Shown here: positions 11,769 to 24,261 of the stretch, piece after piece
Layout of the letters: the number at the start of each line of letters is the position of its first letter
How positions within the stretch are numbered: position 1 is the first letter of the stretch
Assembly: GCF_008831285.2 (NCBI RefSeq)
Contig: NC_045141.1
Span: forward strand, 7,739,353 to 7,803,352
Direction: 5' to 3'
Length of the DNA stretch: 64,000 nt
Source of the DNA: Nymphaea colorata
Lineage: Eukaryota; Streptophyta; Magnoliopsida; Nymphaeales; Nymphaeaceae
Translations under genes and position numbers: made by a program
Notes under the pieces: model-generated
Told to the model about the DNA's origin: nothing
The model's database searches: none
The model's input: the letters and a program-made list of their open reading frames with translations, nothing else

Positions 11769-11931
11769 TATTCATTGTCTCCCTGCTTCTTTAACTGTAT
11801 ACTTCTGTTTTTGTGCATCTATATATAGTCATTTTTTTAAAATAAAAATTTGGGGGTTCTCTCCTGACAGGTCTTGCAGCAGAACTATGACAGCAATTTG
11901 TTCATTATGCAATGGTCAATGAAAATACTTA

Positions 11932-13132
11932 GGATGGGTTTGATGCACCGGGTGAAACGTGTTTTTTCCGGAAAAACGGTACGGGCTGGTGAAACTTCAC
12001 CCGCCCGATGAAAATTGCATCAAACGGGGTGAACCTCGTTTAACGCATAACTGGAGCGGGTGGAATTCCACCCGCTCGATGCCCTACCCCGCGCTCGACA
12101 CCCTCACACCCGACCGCAGCCCTTCTCTGCCTTGCCCTGCTGCCTTCTCCCATTGTACCCTTGCCCTTCTCAGGACTCTCTCCCCATCGTCACCCACGTT
12201 CCCTCTGTGCGGGCGTCTCTTCCACGAGGAAGGAAGCACTAGCTCTTGCTGCCGTGGTCTGCGGATCGAGTTCGGAGGTAAGCAGCTTTCTTCGAGAAGA
12301 ATCGTGGGGATGTCGTGGTTTTGTGGTTCGTTTATGGTTTTTCTGTTGCTTTCTTGTGTGTAGGGGGTTAGTTGGGGTTGCATATTGAATCAGAGGTTTT
12401 CGATTTTGGGGCGACGGAGAATGTTGGATTTTGGTTACGGGGTTTTTGGGTTTCACTGCCTTATGGGATAGGTGGGACGGATGAGGAATAAGTGGGTTTC
12501 GGGAAAGGTAGGGTTTATGGGTTTGGGATGTGGTTTTGGTGAATGTGGAATCGGGTGTGACGTCGGCATTGTGAATGTGAGGGGGTTTCGTGTTTCTTGA
12601 ATTGTTTATTGTTTTAATTTTAGGGAACAGGGGGATGCTGAAGGAAGATTGCAGGATTCTCAATTGATTACAGGACTTTGCTGGGAGGGGAGACTCGGGA
12701 ATTCAGGATACAGTGGTTATGGATAGTTGAAGATGTGAACACTATGGGAGATTGTGTATTCTGGAATTCACGCATTTGTTGGAAATGATCGAAGAGGTGA
12801 GTTGATTGGAGAAACGGGGTCGTTTCTGTTTTATGTAAATTCCTTCTTTACGTCTCTGCTGTTTGGTTTTGTCGGACCACATTTCTCTGGCTTTGTTCTT
12901 AGGCTAACGATGAAATGATCAAGTCTGGCGAATAGTAAAAATGATCAATTCTTCATTGTGCATTCTTCATTGTGCACCAAACAGGGTTAAAATTAACAGG
13001 GTAAATTCTTCCAGTGCATCAAACATGACCTCAAATCGGAAGAGAGTTAAATTTCATCCTGTTTTTTTTTTTAGAAAAATTTGTCAGGAAAATTTACCAC
13101 GTTAAATTGTTCCCTGTGCATCAAACGCACCC
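11932..13132. mobile_element. PIF/Harbinger-like non-autonomous element (1.2 kb)
   Basis: The terminal inverted repeats are GGATGGGTTTGATGCAC on the left and, read inward from the right, GGGTGCGTTTGATGCAC (15 of 17). They are flanked by the trinucleotide TTA on both sides (11929-11931 and 13133-13135), the standard PIF/Harbinger target duplication. The related locus at 4894-4997 lacks the insert. No transposase frame is present. The interior has exon/intron-like structure: a GC-rich segment ending in a GTAAGC donor (intron about 12278-12623, ending TTTTAG), an exon-like segment 12624-12796, and a second donor GTGAGT. This looks like captured host 5'-gene sequence, but no protein is recognisable. 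Confidence 0.7.
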
Positions 13133-13193
13133 TTAGTGAAAATATATAGAATAAGAAACCACAATCTTGTTCGAAGGGGCATATAGTTCAAAC

Positions 13194-13483
13194 TAAGCAT
13201 GGGCATCGTGCCAGCCCGGCTCTATAACGAGTCGGGGCCTGGGCTGGCCCGACATCTAACAACCGGGCCTGAGCCCCGCCCAACTCAGAAAACCCGAGCC
13301 CAACCCGGTTAAATTTAAAAATATAATTTTAATATAAAATAATACATAAATGTAATTAATAATAATAAAAAATTATATATATATAAATTAATAAAAAATT
13401 AAAAAAATAAATTACTCGAGCCTGGACCCAAGCAAGAATCGGGCCGGGTACCCGGCGGTGACCCCGCCCAGTTGCTAGCTTTA
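13194..13483. mobile_element. GC-armed hAT-like MITE (290 bp)
   Basis: Perfect 8-bp direct repeats GTTCAAAC (13186-13193 and 13484-13491) bound a 290-bp element. GC-rich arms (GGGCC/CCCGG words) flank a roughly 100-bp A/T core at 13310-13410. The ends begin TAAGCATGGG and, read inward from the right, TAAAGCTAGC. The family is the same as 3399-3666. It is non-coding. Confidence 0.75.
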
Positions 13484-13491
13484 GTTCAAAC

Positions 13492-14490
13492 AGGTTGGTG
13501 AGAGATCCTTTACCCTCACTTTATAATCTCAATTTTCTGTGTAAATTGTCTTTTGTTTCTTAATTTGGGTCATACAAGGTTCTTGGCAACAATATTACTG
13601 CTCCATACCTCTTCTTAATGAATAACCACTAATCTCATTTTGGAAGCATTTGCTTTCTTTTTCTTTTGTTTTATATGCGGAAACAAGACGTTGTATCCAT
13701 AGGCCTCGCTAGGTCCGCAAAACCATTTGACCTATTTCAAAAGCATGTTCCCTATCCTCTAAATGTCAACAAACTTACCCCATCTTTCTAGGGAAAAGCA
13801 GGCACCGTTCTTCCTTGGGATGTCAATGAATTCAGATATCCGATCGAATGCTTCAAAACGGTCATATATGAAAAACAAAATGACTTTCCTTTTAGAAATT
13901 GGGTTGTATTTGAATTTAAGAAATGATAGTCAATCCCGTTTTTTATTTTGTTTTCAACAAATATTCAATTGGATTTACATTTACAAATGAATTCAAATTA
14001 AGTTTTAAATAAACATCCTATATATGATATCCATACATCTTACAAGGTGATTTTTCACTTGTAATTTGAAATGATGAATTTGGATGTGTGTGTAAATAAA
14101 AGGCAGACTCATATGGTGAATTTAAAAGTCAGATTTAGATAAGGTGCAAAGTTTTATTCATTCGCATTTGAATTTAACTATGTGAACACCTACTTGGCAC
14201 AATCAAAGCCACTTGTAGGTTTCGAGAGTTGGCTTATGTCCCGTAGCACACTCCACTAATATTAAAAAACCCACTGGCAGGTAAGATTTCTTAACTGTTT
14301 ATTAAATTTTAGAAAGTTTGCAGCGAATTGCTTTCTGAAAGGTGCCGTCCAAATCCGGGAAGTTTCCTCGAACCATGGGAAAAGGTGATAAGGGTGCCGA
14401 CCCCTGCCGCGTAGTCACGATCAACCAAAATAAAAAAAAGGAACAAAAACGTGAGTTGGGAAGGTCAGGAGAAAGCGGACGGGATGGGGT
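13492..14490. other. Intergenic DNA upstream of WRKY gene 1
   Basis: No gene is seen. The stretch 13830-14040 contains degenerate GGATTTACATTT / ATTCAAATT words similar to those at 17940-18420. Confidence 0.4.
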
Positions 14491-14497
14491 GGGACAT

Positions 14498-14884
14498 GGT
14501 CAACGCTCGTGGCAATTCAAACTCGTGAAAAAGCAGAAGAAGAAAGGGAATCAGAAACGGATTAAAAAAAACCAGAGGCATGGACACGACGGTTGGCGTG
14601 CTTGACTTCCATGAAAGAAGACATTGACCATTCTAAGGAGATGGAAGATGTGGGGCCTTTCAAAGATCCAATCAATGGCAACCAACTCGCCTCTAACACG
14701 GATTTTTCTCCAGCTTTGTTCACTCTGAAGTTTGGCACACGCTGTTTAACTCTGCAACAGACACGCTCTCTGGAGGCCGGAGAAGCTGACGTGCTTGTGG
14801 GCTGACGTCTGAAGCGTGACGCCACCAGAGCCCCTCTTTCTCTTGCTAATTTTCCAATTCTTCAGCTCCAAAAGTAATATATAA
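14498..14884 (+). promoter_or_regulatory. Promoter of WRKY gene 1: W-boxes, TGACG elements, TATA box
   Basis: W-box cores lie at 14498-14503 (minus strand), 14602-14607 (TTGACT) and 14624-14629 (TTGACC). TGACG elements, bound by TGA-type bZIP factors, lie at 14787-14791, 14803-14807 and 14817-14821. The last two form TGACG-N9-TGACG, an arrangement also present upstream of WRKY gene 2. A TATATAA box lies at 14878-14884, about 130 bp before the start codon. Site functions are inferred from motif identity only. Confidence 0.65.
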
Positions 14885-14951
14885 GAGCGACCTCATGCCC
14901 TTCTCCTCCAAACCTTGATTCTCCTTCCAGCCAAGGCGTGTTGAGTTTGAG

Positions 14952-14982
14952 TTCTTCTTCTTCTTCTTCTTCTTCTTCTTCT
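14952..14982. repeat. (TTC)10 repeat in the 5' leader of WRKY gene 1
   Basis: A pure TTC run between the TATA box and the start codon, probably in the 5' untranslated region. Confidence 0.85.
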
Positions 14983-15014
14983 ACCTCTGCAGAGAGAAGA
15001 GATACAGATAAAAG

Positions 15015-16445
15015 ATGGAGACCGTCTGTGCAGATCTGTCTCTGGGGTTAAATCTGAATCCCGCTCCGGCAGTTCCTCGATCTTACGAGATTATGGCGGG
15101 TTTTGGAGGGATTAATCCTCCCCAATTCAATTTTATGGAGTTGCATCCACCACCCACGCCGTCCAATCAAGTGGTAAAATGATTACCCAGCTCTTTTTTT
15201 TTTTTTTTTTCTTAAAATGGGTGGTGTAATCCCTCTGAACAGAGAAAAAGCAGACACAAATTCAAGCTCCGGCCTGAATCTCTGCAATTAACTGTTCATT
15301 CTCTTGAAAGAAAGTTCGCCCAAATTCAACTCTGCCATCCTTCCCTGTGTTTCCAGCTTCCAATCATCCAAGTGTCATCTGTTACAAAAGAAAAATCCGG
15401 CGGTTATTGATCATGTTTTCGATTGCTTTGTTGGGTGGTCTGCAGGAAAAGGAATTGGAGGAGGAGCTGAGGAGGATGAGCGAGGAGAACGAGAGGCTGA
15501 GCCGGATGCTTGGTGATATGTGCCAGAGCTACAAAGCCCTGCAGGGGCAGATGGCCACTTTGATCAACCACAGCAGCAGCAGCAGCGGCGGCGGTGGAAG
15601 GGACGAAAGGGCGGCAGCGTCGAGGAAGAGGAAGGAGGAAGAGCAGAGCTCCTCCAGCGAGGAGGGGTCCATGAGCAAGCGGGCGAGGGAGGAATTTTCG
15701 TCGGCTGCCACCAATCTCGTCACCGTAGTCCACTACAAGACCGACCCGTCCGACGCTAGCCTGGTGCGTTATCCCACCTCTCCACCACACCCTTTGCCTG
15801 AATATTTGTCTGTGATGACCAAATGACTGAAGGAAGACGGCTCTGTGTGTTGGGTGCAGGTAGTAAAGGATGGGTATCAATGGAGGAAATACGGGCAGAA
15901 GGTGACGAAGGACAACCCTTCTCCCAGAGCTTACTTTAGATGCGCCTTTGCCCCCGGCTGCCCTGTCAAGAAGAAGGTAATCTTCAATCTCTTGTCGATT
16001 TAGGCGATTAGAATAGGAACAGAGACAGCAGGCATTTGAAGAAGGAAAAACCTTATGTGGTCTGACTCGATTGGTTCTGTTTTGTTTATAGGTTCAGAGA
16101 AGCGCTGAAGACAGGTCCATCCTGGTGGCGACATACGAGGGCCAGCACAACCACGCTCAGCCGTCGACCAACGACGCACTGCCCACTTGCTCTGCCGGGT
16201 TACAGTCCTCCGGCGATGATTCCATCCCTTGCTCTGTGTCCGTGAATGCGTCGCGACCCACCGTGGCGCTTGATTTGATCCGTCCCAGACCCCAGCCGGA
16301 GGCTGCTGCTCCGTCGCTCGGTGGTGGCGGTGCTGAGTTGCAGAAGGCGGTGGCGGAGCATGTGGCTTCATCCTTGGCCAAGGACCCCAGCTTCGCCGCG
16401 GCCTTGGCTTCGGTTCTTTCTTTCCAAATTGCCCGGCGTACCTAA
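15015..16445 (+). CDS. WRKY transcription factor, group IIa (WRKY40-like), copy 1
   Basis: DNA-binding regulator of defence and stress genes that recognises W-boxes (TTGAC) in the nucleus. Four exons are inferred: 15015-15173, 15446-15763, 15860-15976 and 16092-16445, all phase 0 with GT-AG introns, giving 315 residues. Residues 8-14 (LSLGLNL) form an EAR-like repressor motif. Residues 54-93 form a leucine-zipper coiled coil. KRK (114-116) is a likely nuclear signal. The WRKYGQK motif is at 167-173, with a C-X5-C-X23-H-X-H zinc finger (Cys187, Cys193, His217, His219). The third intron falls between KKK and VQR, the position typical of groups IIa and IIb. The C-terminus keeps a conserved helix-like block ([20 protein letters not shown]). 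The start follows a TATA box and TTC-rich leader. Family assignment is strong; orthology to WRKY18, 40 or 60 is not resolvable by eye. Confidence 0.93.
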
Positions 16446-19400
16446 GTTAGCCCTTGGGATCTTGGTGGTAGCTAGACAATTCCTCCTCCTCCTCCTGCCG
16501 CTGCAAAGTGGAAGAAACGAGAGGCTACAAACGGTTGCTAACCGCAGTTGCTGATGAAGAGGTCGTTGTAAATATGTACTTTAAGAAGTTCTGTGGAAAT
16601 CGCAGGGGATCGATTCTTTTCAGAGAGAGAGAGAGGTGTGAATCATGTACACTCAATGGTCGATCTCGACCTGCAAGGAACTATTGATACAAACAGATCA
16701 TGTGCAATTACAATTTAAGGATTTCATTCATTTTCAAATGAAGGGGATCTGTAAATATGTTTTTAGTCATATAACTAATCGTGATCACATCGGTGGGTTG
16801 AAGTTCAGAGAGATGTATCATGTATGACAATGAAAGCAACGAACTGTATGTAAATGCAGAGAACTTGCTGAAGGTCTCTTAGCAGCGCATTAGTTTGGAA
16901 TTCGCAGGTGAAATGTAATTGTTCAACTTTCCTGTAATGAAATCTCAAAAGGAAACTATTTTATGTTTGTTCTACGTTCTAAGCATGTGTAATCAACTCT
17001 ACATGTTCAATTGTCAAGCAACATATTCTTTCATTTGGGCTTTTGGACACCTTTATAAGTAAGATTTATAATTTATTAAAGTTGACCAAGAATTTAGATT
17101 CCCAGTTTGTTGAATCTTACCAAATCCTACCTTACACATCTAATGACCTAAGTGGGTAGTGGCTAAGGTTTTCAAACTTGAATATATATACATATATGAA
17201 AACTTGGAAGACCTTAGAACTTGATTTTTGAAATAACGGCACAAATATTTCTGTGCAGTTAGTTTACAGTTGATGCATTTGAGGCTGCATCAATTCAAAA
17301 CAGAACATGGACCTTTAGGGCCGTTCAGCACTAAGAATAATACATGAGTGCTGCATGAATATACTTCAATTTCAAGATAAATTCATCAAACACTGACACA
17401 GTGTTTGGTTGTTCTAATAAAAAACAAGCCTTTATAAACACAGGATAGGCGATAATTGTTTACGTCCTCTTCTAGCTTGGAAACTATTTGGCCAGGAAAC
17501 AGGTTGAACACTAATTAGAATACGCCGAGGACTTTTCAACACTAGTGTTCAATTGAAGTCCAGACGAGGGGCGTATTTGATCTGTGGGCAGCATTTGGGT
17601 TCATTCTCTGCGCCACAGATTTTGACCCTTTTGCCGGATGCAGGTGAATGTGCACTTGTGTGTCAAATCGGGCGGTGTTGAAACAATGGCAAACTAATCA
17701 TTCCTGACTTGACCCGACGCAAGGGGACGAAGGCAATGCATGCTTCAACATAGACCACGTATACGAGGCCTAGTCTGTCTGGAAGGCCGAGGCCATGTCA
17801 ATGGGGGCGAAGTTATCTGATTGCTGCCTTGAATCTGGGTTTGTTTAGCGGAATCCAATAAAGAAAATGAGATTAAAAAGGCATTCAGATTTGGTTTTCA
17901 AGCACGGTTTTTCAACAAGTCAGAATACGCGAATGGGATTTGATAGTGGATGTCAATATATTTAGTTTGAATTGGATATCCAATTGAACCCACTACAATA
18001 GCCCCATTAGTGTGAGCCAGTTATATAAAAAAAAATTAATATTTGATTAAAAATCAGATCAGCTTCAGATTTAAAAATGGCATTTGATTGGATTTAGATT
18101 CAGATATACATAAATATCCAATCGGATTCACATTTGGATCAGATTTATTTTTAATAAATATTCTACATCCAATGCTCTTACATTTAAAAAATCAGCCAGA
18201 TTTGGTTCAAAATTCGAATTCTGATTCAAAAATGAATACAAAAACCATATTCAGAACAAATTGGGATTGTGAAATTGGATTTAAGATTCAAATGAAGATA
18301 TAATTTTTGTTTGTTCGTATCCAAATCTGAATTCGAATCCAAATATTTGATTATCCAAAAAAGTAATCATGGTTAAAGGTATATCATATTCGAAACTGAT
18401 CTGTTTACGTCCCTATTTGATACATGTCCTTGGGCTAATTTGATTTTTTTAAAATAAGTCTGAAGTTAATTTGAATAAGACTAGAGAAGACAAGGTCAAA
18501 TTCAATCGATAAACTCCACATCCAAACCTTTTCCGAACCGCCAAGACTTACAGTTCTCCTTGGTATTTTGCCTCTACGACATCTCTATACAACAAGAGAA
18601 ATTAATGCGAGGCAAAAACTCAAGATCTAAGAAGAATATGCCCATATGCAGTACGGTCGACCTACACAACTAGCTGTAGGCCGCATTCATTCATGTAAAA
18701 AGCAATTGTCCATCATGCTGAACATAATTGGTTTATAAAGGAATGGTAAATGTAGTGACAACATTCGTATTGGCAAAAAATGAGAGAATAGAAATTGTGT
18801 GTGTCAATGCATGACAAACCAAATTGTAAATGTGGACAAGGAAGGGAAACTATATGCATATGTAATCCTCGCTAATTCATGAAAGATAGAGAAATTAAAC
18901 TGAATTCGTGAAGCAAACACACAAGTTTTATGCATTTGGAGATGAACCTATCAACATAAAATTGTTGACAATGCGATCTCCAATTATGTGTGATGTGTTT
19001 TCTTAGATGTGTGTCGACTAGTCCTAGATCCAACTCAAAAAGGCTAAAGAAAGAACGACATCCAATGATCCCAACCTAGGTGACATGTCCTAAACACCCT
19101 AGCAAGGTCCTACAGTGTGACATGAGGTGGAGAAGATGACAAGAACTCGAGAGAGAAAGAGATGACATTGGCCAGAGTATTAACTCAGATATGACATCAC
19201 CCTATTGGAAATAGAAAATGGACAGAAAGTTTGGGCATGAGAGATAGACTAAACAGACTCCAATTGATGCAAAGTTTGGACCATGGCCTTTAGGCATATC
19301 ACAAAAAACTAACGTAAGTAAAAAATCGGAAAAAAACGTCTGGATGAGGGAGAAACAACTCGGAAAACATGAGTGAAAATATAGTTTTTGCAGAAAATGG

Positions 19401-19456
19401 GAACATGACTGTAGAAAGTTGCTTAACTTCTAGAACAGCGAGACATGATCAAACGA
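16446..19456. other. Intergenic stretch between WRKY gene 1 and the Copia element
   Basis: The 3' trailer of the WRKY gene probably ends near the AATGAAA at about 16936. The interval 17940-18420 holds degenerate repeats built on GGATTYAGATTY / AATTCGAAT words. No gene is recognised. DNA near 19240-19330 resembles 24635-24700 (a GACCATGGC-TTTRG-CAT block), so the Copia element sits in an older repeat. Confidence 0.45.
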
Positions 19457-19758
19457 TGGAATTTCTTCTTCATGGAAAATGCATAAAAGCAAAGAGAGGC
19501 TAACCAGAAATGGCGAGTAAAACTCTCTTCTTTCATTATACACTGTGATGTATATACAAAGAGCCAACACCTTGTTTTACAACGTCTATTTACAACGGAC
19601 AAGAAAACTTTTATTTTTACTAAAATAAAGCTTTCTTAAGAAGAGAATTCATAACTAGGAAGGAGAAGTATCACTGGAATTTGAACGTTGCAAGAATTAG
19701 TTGTTTGAAGTATATGAGACCTCTGGTACAACGTTATGTATGACAACTAATTTTAACA
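19457..19758 (-). repeat. 3' LTR of minus-strand Copia element
   Basis: 302 bp, TG...CA bounded. It is near-identical to 24109-24455 except that the second copy has an expanded TA run and small indels. A polypurine tract (minus-strand TTTGAGGGGGAG) lies directly beyond it at 19759-19772, which fixes it as the 3' LTR. Confidence 0.85.
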
Positions 19759-19859
19759 CTCCCCCTCAAACTGGTGTGTGAAGATTTGTGACACCCAATT
19801 TGCATAATAGATGATTAAAGCCTTCTTTTCCAAGTGCCTTAGTAAATAAATTGGCTATT

Positions 19860-22800
19860 TGATCCTTGCTTCAAATATAGCATGTTCGTATTATCCCTTG
19901 AAGCAATTTCTCTCGTACAACATGACAATCAAGTTCGATTTGTTTTGTCCATTCATGAAAAACAAGATTCACAGCAATGTGTAATGCATCTTGGTTGTCG
20001 TAGTATACTGTTACTGGTGACATTTGACTAAAACCCAAGTCATGTAATAAATATCTTAACCATGTTATCTCGCATACCACATTGCCATGGATCTTTATTC
20101 TGCCCTTGAGGGTGATCAGGACACCCTGTTTTGTTTCTTTGTCTTCCAAGATATAGGAACTGATCCAAGGAAAATGCAATAACCGGTGATAGAACTTCGT
20201 GTTTGTTGACACGTAGCCCAATCTGAAACACAAAAAGAACTTAATTGCATATTATTTTCTTTGCTCATAATAATGACTTGACCAAGATGTTTTTTGAGGT
20301 AGCGAATGACACAAAATGCTGCTTGTAAATGTGGTAGTCGTGGTTGTTGCATGAGCCGGCTTAACAGATGCACAACATATTGTATGTCTGGTCGAGTAAT
20401 GCTCAAATATATTAACCTCCCAACAATTCAACGGTATTGTACCAGATCCTAAATGAAGTCTTCATTATCGATCTCTAAACCATGCTTTTGTTCCATATGA
20501 GTGTCGGCCCGTTTTGCTCCCAACAGTCATGTCTCAGGAATAATGTCAACCACATACTTTTGTTAGAAATATGTATTCCTTTGGCTGAGCGAACAATTTC
20601 AATTCGTAAAAAATATTTGGGTTTGCCTAAATCTTTCATGTACAAGTTTTTTGCATAAAAAAACTTTGAAATTGACAATTGTTTCTTCTATATTGCCACA
20701 ATTATTAAATCATAAATGTAAATGTATATTAGGATAGCAATAAAAATTTTACCACGTCTAAAAGTGAATAGAGTATGATCAACTGTGGGTTGTGTGAACC
20801 CATATTCTTAAAGAGAAGTTGAAAGCTTGTAAAACCAATTCTTTGGGGATTGTTTTAAACCATAAAGAGATTTGTGTAATTCACATACCTGGTTCTCCCC
20901 TTACTTTGCATATCCTTGTGGTAATTCCATGTATACTTCTTCAAGTAAGTCTTCATGCGAGAATGCATTATTAACATCCATTTGGCACATGATCCAATCT
21001 TGATTAGCTGCAACAACGAAGAAGGTACATACTGTTATCAGCTTTGCAACTGGTGCAAATGTTTCATTATAGTCCAGCCCCTCTTATTGAGAATATCCTT
21101 TAACTATCAAACGAGCTTTATATCGTTCAATAGATCCATCCGATCTCAATTTGATCTTATAGACCCATTTACACCCAATTGGTTTCACTTCTTCTCGGAG
21201 CATCATTGATCTAAGTCTTATTTTCTTGAAGTGCATGAATTTCGCAATCCATGGCATCTCGCCATTCCTTGTACCAGACAACTTCTTCATAGTTTTGGGG
21301 CTCAGATTTAGACATAAGAGAGGTAAGAAATGCAAAATGTTTATTAGAGAAGCGATGAAATGAAATAAATTTGTTTAATGCATACATTGTTCCGTGTTTG
21401 CGGCCTGACATGGGAGTGTTGTTGGTTGAAGATGAGGCGAGGAGGGTACAATAGTAGTCCTTCAACCAAGTTGTGGGCTTTCAGACCCATGTGGATCTAC
21501 TAATGGTTGCCGAAGTCCGATTTGGGTCTAAATCAAGAGAGGGGTTCAACTCGTTGGTATCCATGGGTACTATAGAGTCTTCTTGGTGTTCAATATCATG
21601 ATCCAAGGGGGGTTCGGTCTCTAAGTAGGCTGGTTCTAGATCTAGTGGTGTGCTAGGGAACGATCTATTGGTTACCTCTTGGTAGTTAATTTCATCCTGG
21701 TTGTAAGGGATTGGTAAAACAACCTCATTTTTATCATCCTTTTTATTTTGAAAAAGAAAAATTTGCTTATAAAATATAATGTCACCGCTAGAAAACACCT
21801 TGTCAGTTTCCATGTCATACAACTTGTATGTTTTTTGTCCATCAGGATATCAAATAAATATGCACTTGGATGCTTTAGGCTCAAATTTATCCTATTTGAG
21901 ATTTGTGTTAGTGACGTAGCACAGTGAACCGAAAATTTTTAAGTGTTTAATGTTGAGTTTTTTTCTTAAACGATCTTTCAAAGAGAGTTTTTTCATCGAG
22001 TTTTAGAGAAGGGATACAATTTATCAAATAAGTGGGAGTTAAAATGCATTTCCCCCAAAAATGTATAGGAAGATTTGATTCAATCCGAAGTGCCCTATCA
22101 ACCTTGAGGAGATGTCTATGCTTTCAATCTACTACACCGTTTTGTTGGGGTGTAGCAATACAACTATATTGATGAGTAGTCCCTTATTGTTGTAAATTTT
22201 TTTTTCATTTTGAGTGAGAAAAACTCAGTCCCATTATTCGATTGTAAAGACTTAATTTGACAATTAAATTGGGTTTTGATTAAGATGAAAAAAATTTTGA
22301 TAACATAGAGCACTTCATGCTTATGCCTCATTAAGAAAAACCATGTGACACGTGAAAAATCATCTATGATACTAAGGAAATAATAGGCACCAGAAATAGT
22401 AGATTGGGTGTAAGGGCCCCAAATATCACAATGAATCAAATCAAAAGGGCAAGTTGTAGAGATATCACTCAAATCAAACTTAAGTCGTGTCTGTTTTGCA
22501 CGATAGCACACATCACATACATGATCATTGTTCAAATCAAGACTTAAACCTTGAAGAACATACAGACCGTCTTTCACCTCACCCAGACCAATCGTCTCAT
22601 TCGATGCCAGGTCCTGCATAACACAATGATAAAAAAAGAAAGTTATAGAACACTTTAAGTTTTTTGTAAGTTCACTAACAAAGAGCTAATTGACCTTGAA
22701 CGATGGTATACATAACACGTCATCTATTTCAAAAAAAGGCGTAGATATTTTACCCATCTGGTGTACTAAGAGAGTTCTCCAGTTGGTAATGTCACAAACA

Positions 22801-24100
22801 CATTGCACGTTTTTAATTTTTGAAGTGCATGTACATCAGAACATATATGTTGACTGGCTCCCGAATCGATAATCCAAGTAAGAGAATGTAAATTAGTTGA
22901 ACAAATTGTTACCTACACGAGCTATATTACCTGCAAAATTGATGTTGGTCGGCTGGTAAGTCTGTGATATTGTTCAACGGTGAAGGCTAGCATGATGTTT
23001 TAGTATCATATCCTCCACTATATTGACCATAGTCATCATTAGTAAAAATGAATTTCAGATTTGGGTTGATTTGTTTTTGACTTACATTGGCTGCAATAGT
23101 TTGTTTAAAGCTGGAATCATAGAATCGGTGGCCTGGTGGGTACCCAATTAGTTTGAAACATTTCTCTTTGATGTGTCCAACACTTTGACAATAGCTATAA
23201 ACTGGTCTGTTTTGGCATCTTCCTCTGTTCCATTGAAATCCAGTGCTATTCTCTCGGCTGAACTTCTTTTATTGGTTGCTTTTCATGACAGCTATGGTTG
23301 TGGTTCCTTCATTGATTGAACTTGAAAGACGTGCTTTCCGTTGTTTTTCTTCTTGTAGTACCATAATATTGACTTTATTTACATTTGGGAGATGGTCAAT
23401 AAGTAGGATCTGCCCTCTAATTGAATTGTAAGAGTCATTTAGACCCGTAAGGAATTGCATAACACATTCTCTTTGGATTTGGTCAGAGTATGCTTTCATG
23501 GTACCATAGGAGCAAACTGGAACGAGAGAGTAGGAACCAAGTTCTGGGGAGCTTTTAGTTTGGTATACTATGATGCAAGGGAGCTTTTAGTTTGGTATAC
23601 TATGATGCAATGGACATAGTATGTTGCCGTAGGCGGCGTATGGCACTCTAGATTTAATAAATCGAAGGAGCAAGACTTTGTGTGAAGCGTTCTTTCAAAT
23701 CTTGCTAGACTTCTCAAGCATTAGCTGAGTATATAATGTTTGCTAAAATATGCCTAGTGACTGAATTCAAGATCCAAGACACTACAAGATTGTTGCATCT
23801 AACTCACATATGGGGGTTAGGGCCACCCTTATTTGGTTCTATAACTGAACCATTATAAAACCAATCTTATTTTTCACCGAGAGAGCCATCACCATGGCCC
23901 TACTCCACATCTCATATTTTCTCCATTAAAATTTTGAGACACCAAAGCATTTTCAGGACTATCAGAGTGATGAATATAAAAAAGGTCGGACAACACCTGG
24001 GATGTATTGACACCATTGATGTTGAGATCAAAATCATCACCAGATTGACATCCATTGTTGATCTCCTTAGGTCCACACTCTGCCATTGAACTCATATCTC
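19860..24100 (-). pseudogene. Degenerate Copia gag-pol
   Basis: Reading leftward, gag runs from about 24090 to 23270. Its zinc knuckle near 23165-23205 reads YCQSVGHIKEKC, with the expected first Cys replaced by Tyr. Protease DSGASQHIC lies at about 22846-22875 and looks intact. GAG-pre-integrase (HVCDVCYRAKQTRLKF) and integrase (FDLIHCDIWGPY, SIIDDFSRVTWFF) span 22164-22619, with SNNGTEF where SDNGTEF is usual, so a catalytic Asp is lost. RT pieces (IGCKWVYKIKLRSDGS) lie at 21084-21335 and 20475-20678. RNase H (VTVYYDNQDALHIA) spans 19871-20406. Frameshifts and stops separate these blocks. A 32-bp tandem duplication (23547-23610) shifts the frame within gag. Confidence 0.85.
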
Positions 24101-24108
24101 TGATACCA
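24098..24108 (-). other. Primer binding site of the Copia element
   Basis: The minus strand reads TGGTATCAGAG next to the 5' LTR, complementary to initiator Met-tRNA. This fixes the orientation. Confidence 0.8.
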
Positions 24109-24198
24109 TGCGGAATTTCTTCTTCATGGAAAATGCATAAAAGCAAAGAGAGGCTAACCAGAAATGGTTGGTAAAACTCTCTTCTTTCATTATACACT

Positions 24199-24261
<63 letters not shown>

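Noticed and set aside
11959-12363. 134-codon frame inside the PIF/Harbinger-like element as a transposase or ORF protein
   Set aside because: No transposase motifs; Pro/Ser/Leu-rich as expected from GC- and CT-rich leader sequence, and it runs across a plausible splice donor.
14342-14605. Lys-rich 87-codon plus-strand frame upstream of WRKY copy 1
   Set aside because: Low-complexity composition, overlaps promoter W-boxes, no recognisable domain and no homologous frame upstream of WRKY copy 2.
15404-15880. 158-codon minus-strand frame across WRKY copy 1 exon 2
   Set aside because: Antisense shadow of the GC-rich coding exon. The plus strand has the conserved protein and correct splice sites.
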